A DNA stretch of 64,000 bases from Gnetum montanum (Eukaryota > Streptophyta > Gnetopsida > Gnetales > Gnetaceae), in the NCBI GenBank assembly GCA_015680685.1, contig MNCI01001065.1, positions 683,728 through 747,727 on the forward strand, written 5' to 3'. Under the pieces are notes generated by a model. The model was given only the letters and a program-made list of their open reading frames with translations, made no database searches and was not told the origin of the DNA. A program made the position numbers and the translations under genes. Positions 61,803 through 64,000 of the stretch are shown here, in pieces (position 1 is the stretch's first letter; the number at the start of each line of letters is the position of its first letter).

Positions 61803-61955
61803 GCTAAAAATAAAGAAAATCTGCCGACGTCCAACCGCCCAAATTGCTCAGAAAATAAAAGAAAATCTGCTGACGTCCAACTGCCCAAATTGCTCAGAAA
61901 ATAAAAGAAAATCTACCGACATCCAACCACCCAAATTGCCCATTACTGGAATAAA
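61803..61955. repeat. Tandem array, about three units of 51 bp
   Basis: Units contain AGAAAATCTGCCGACGTCCA followed by ACCGCCCAAATTGCTCAG and AAAATAAA. They follow the 150-bp array inside the same LTR. Confidence 0.8.
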
Positions 61956-62248
61956 AGAAAGAAAGAGAAACCATTGGCAACCACCCAGGGAGAGAGGAGG
62001 TTTACTCCATGGCTTCATGGCCCTGGCCTCATTGGGCTAGGGCTTCCTGGCCTGACTTCTCCTCTCCCTCCCCTTCACAACTCCATCACCTTGATGGCTT
62101 TTTATAGCCAATTTTAGGGTTAGGGTAACCCATCTTTTTTTTTATTTTTTACTTTTTTTATTTTTATTCTTCTTTTTTTTTTTAAAAAAATAAATAAACA
62201 AAGGCCCCATGCCCAAGCAAGCATGGGCATGTTGGTATCAACAATATC

Positions 62249-62750
62249 CTTTTGCAAAATTCTTTTGTAGTTATGTAAGCTATATTTGCAGACTTGATGT
62301 CTATGTAGTATTAGTAAGAAAGATTTGGTAATGATGAAAATGAACACTCAGTTAAGACACTAGATCTTTTTCATAAAATGATAAGTGTGAATGTATCTCT
62401 AGATCAGGTAACCATGTTGAATGTCCTTGAAAAATATGCCCATTCTTTAAAATCAAATGAATCTGAATTTTTTACATGATTTCAATACTAGAAACAACAG
62501 CACTCTTAGATATGTATGTGAATCATAAAAGAATAGAAAAGGCACTCAATTTATTCTCCAAAATGACTAATAAACTTTAGTTTCTTGGAATGTTAGATAT
62601 GTCCAAAGTGACCTTGTATTGAAGGCTTTAGTTATGTTTCAATGCATGCAGTTAAAACATTTTCCACTAGAATATATTACTATGGCAAGCCTTGCTTCTA
62701 CTTGTTCTTTGATGGGATTTCTTCAACAAGGTAACTCAATCCATGGTATG
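62249..62750 (+). pseudogene. PPR gene fragment 2
   Basis: Recognisable repeat text: LQNSFVVM near 62254, KKDLV near 62320, DLFHKMISVNVSLDQVTMLN (about 62364-62423), LSWN followed by LVLKALVMFQCMQLKHF (near 62585-62660), and LMGFLQQGNSIHG ending at about 62743. These fit successive L and S repeats. Stops and frameshifts occur. It is cut at 62750 by the solo LTR. Confidence 0.7.
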
Positions 62751-63578
62751 TGATGAATTGTATTTTACATGAGCTCCAATATTACATACACGATATCGGG
62801 TACGCAATATCACATGGTATTCCCAGGCCTATAAATACAGCCTTTGGGCACATGATTCAAGAGTAGTTTTTGAAGTCAAGTAAGAAAATTCTTACAGTTT
62901 GTTCATTTGAGAGTTAGAATATTTTCCAAGTGCCCACAACAAGAGGTCTAAGTGTAATCCGATATTTATTCAAGCATTGATGTACTTGAACACACCATTG
63001 TGTTGGCAATAAAGACGAGCTCTTTGATTCATCCTTGTAGCACTTGAGACTTTCTTTCTTTATGCATTTATACATTGTGATTCCATGTAGTTCACATTTA
63101 ACATTATTCATTCAGAAAATAAATTTGATTAATTAAGCAATTAATTAAAATACACAAGCATGGCCCCTTCGAACATATGTGTGACACATGTGACACTTGG
63201 TAGCTTAGAAATGATTAGTGTTTGACAACCCAGCAGTGTTTACATGAAGTTCAAGATGTGTTCGGGATGTAGGGACGATTACTTGTGGTAGGTTAGATTA
63301 GACAATAGTTCTCTTAGCATTTAATTACTCTCACTTTCATTATTGTTTTAGGCAATCAAATTGATAAAACATAAAATAATAAAAATCTTATGCATTAGTC
63401 ACACTTAACCATACACTTGCATTTCACAAGTGGGACTGGGAAGACAATGAATGGACAACATGAACTCACTGTTTAGCTCTAGCGTACTTGGTAATTAAAG
63501 TCTGTGGAATTAGACCAGATTGCACATGAACACCTATGATTCATATGGTTGGGCATAGGGTAACCTCGTCGCTCATTA
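62751..63578 (+). mobile_element. Solo LTR of the Athila-like family inside the PPR gene
   Basis: It starts TGATGAATTG and ends CTCATTA. GTATG flanks it on both sides (62746-62750 and 63579-63583), a perfect 5-bp target duplication. It carries CTATAAATAC near 62830, an AATAAAG signal near 63008, and the tail shared with the LTR at 9573. The orientation is plus. Confidence 0.85.
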
Positions 63579-63583
63579 GTATG

Positions 63584-63860
63584 CATTGAGAAGAGATTAT
63601 GTATTGCATGTTTCTTTTATAAATTCTCTTATACCCATGTACTCAAAATGTGGACAAATGAAAAGTGTGTTACCACATGTTGAAAGAATTACAAAAATGT
63701 TGTAACATGGAGCATGATATAGTGTACATGGGGATGGAGAGTGATTTTAAATATTTTTTCCAAAGTGCATCAAGAAGATGTGAAACCAAACAAAGTTACA
63801 TTCTTAAGTTTACCATTTCCTTGTAATCATGTAGGGCTAGTGGAGAAAGGTAAGTAATAC
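63584..63860 (+). pseudogene. PPR gene fragment 3
   Basis: It continues the PPR gene after the solo LTR: SFINSLIPMYSKCGQMKSV (about 63613-63670) and, after decayed text, KVHQEDVKPNKVTFLSLPFP with HVGLVEKG (about 63763-63850). This matches the usual V.PN.VTFL.VL.AC.H.GLV..G block near the C-terminal end of PLS-type PPR proteins. The rest would lie beyond the window. Confidence 0.75.
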
Positions 63861-64000
63861 TTGAATTCAAAGTGGTAGTTAGATTTGTCTTAGTTTTTTC
63901 TTTAATTTTCTTGATAACTAAAATACCACAAATGAATTGATTTCAATTAAATTTCTACAAATAAACTAATTTCATTGGTAATAGAGACATTATCGAAGTA

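Larger units (their letters stand above)
61135..62243 (-). mobile_element. Solo LTR inside the PPR gene, with minisatellites
   Basis: The borders are TGTTGAT at 61135 and ATCAACA ending at 62243, a perfect terminal inverted repeat. ATATT precedes and ATATC follows, a target duplication with one mismatch. The minus-strand TATA box CTATAAAAAG lies near 62107-62098, which sets the orientation. The LTR family differs from the Athila-like LTRs. It contains two tandem arrays, annotated separately. Confidence 0.75.

Noticed and set aside
61341-61955. CRISPR-like array
   Set aside because: Units are contiguous minisatellite repeats without unique spacers, inside a plant solo LTR.
62150-62190. Poly-T/poly-A run as a retroposon tail
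   Set aside because: It lies inside the solo LTR bounded by TGTTGAT and ATCAACA, so it is simple sequence within that LTR.

Overview
The window is nuclear DNA of a seed plant, most likely a gymnosperm (inference). It is AT-rich. Old, mutated LTR retrotransposons of the Ty3 class fill most of it, nested in one another. It also holds a plant L1-type LINE, a hAT remnant, one apparently intact intron-containing NLR resistance gene, and a pentatricopeptide-repeat (PPR) gene broken by two solo LTRs. No rRNA, tRNA, CRISPR array or organellar sequence was seen.

Layout. 1-10418: a fragment of inverted LTR, then two head-to-tail partial copies (A and B) of an Athila-like Ty3 element. The copies are joined through a 62-bp stub of LTR, and copy B ends in a full 3' LTR. 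10932-11827: a solo LTR of the same family with a perfect 5-bp target duplication (CCATG). 12072 to about 41895: a minus-strand Athila-like element with both LTRs, split by a nested plus-strand Tat-type element of about 16.8 kb (14446-31249). The Tat element has 1.2-kb LTRs, gag-pro, reverse transcriptase, two RNase H domains and integrase. Between protease and reverse transcriptase it carries an antisense, apparently spliced extra gene. The Athila-like element carries its own extra gene on its sense strand near its 3' LTR. 41900-45850: decayed remnants, including an antisense Tat-type gag. 45960-51030: a GC-rich LINE with a 72-bp assembly gap. 51370-51910: a hAT transposase remnant.

53103-59593 (minus): a seven-exon NLR gene of about 1031 codons in which every junction I inferred keeps the frame. 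Its order is a possible myristoylation/palmitoylation signal, a Ser/Thr/Ala-rich linker, a helical domain resembling the HeLo/MLKL/RPW8 group, NB-ARC, then LRRs. A 1.6-kb non-autonomous LTR element sits in intron 1 exactly at the acceptor of exon 2. Its target duplication (ATTCC) rebuilds the AG acceptor. 60710-63860 (plus): PPR gene pieces split by solo LTRs at 61135-62243 and 62751-63578.

The strongest candidates for something new are the acylated HeLo-like NLR with its transposon-rebuilt splice site, and the promoter- and intron-bearing passenger genes inside the two large retrotransposons. All splice sites, LTR borders and target duplications were read by eye; domain names come from motif recognition, not from searches.
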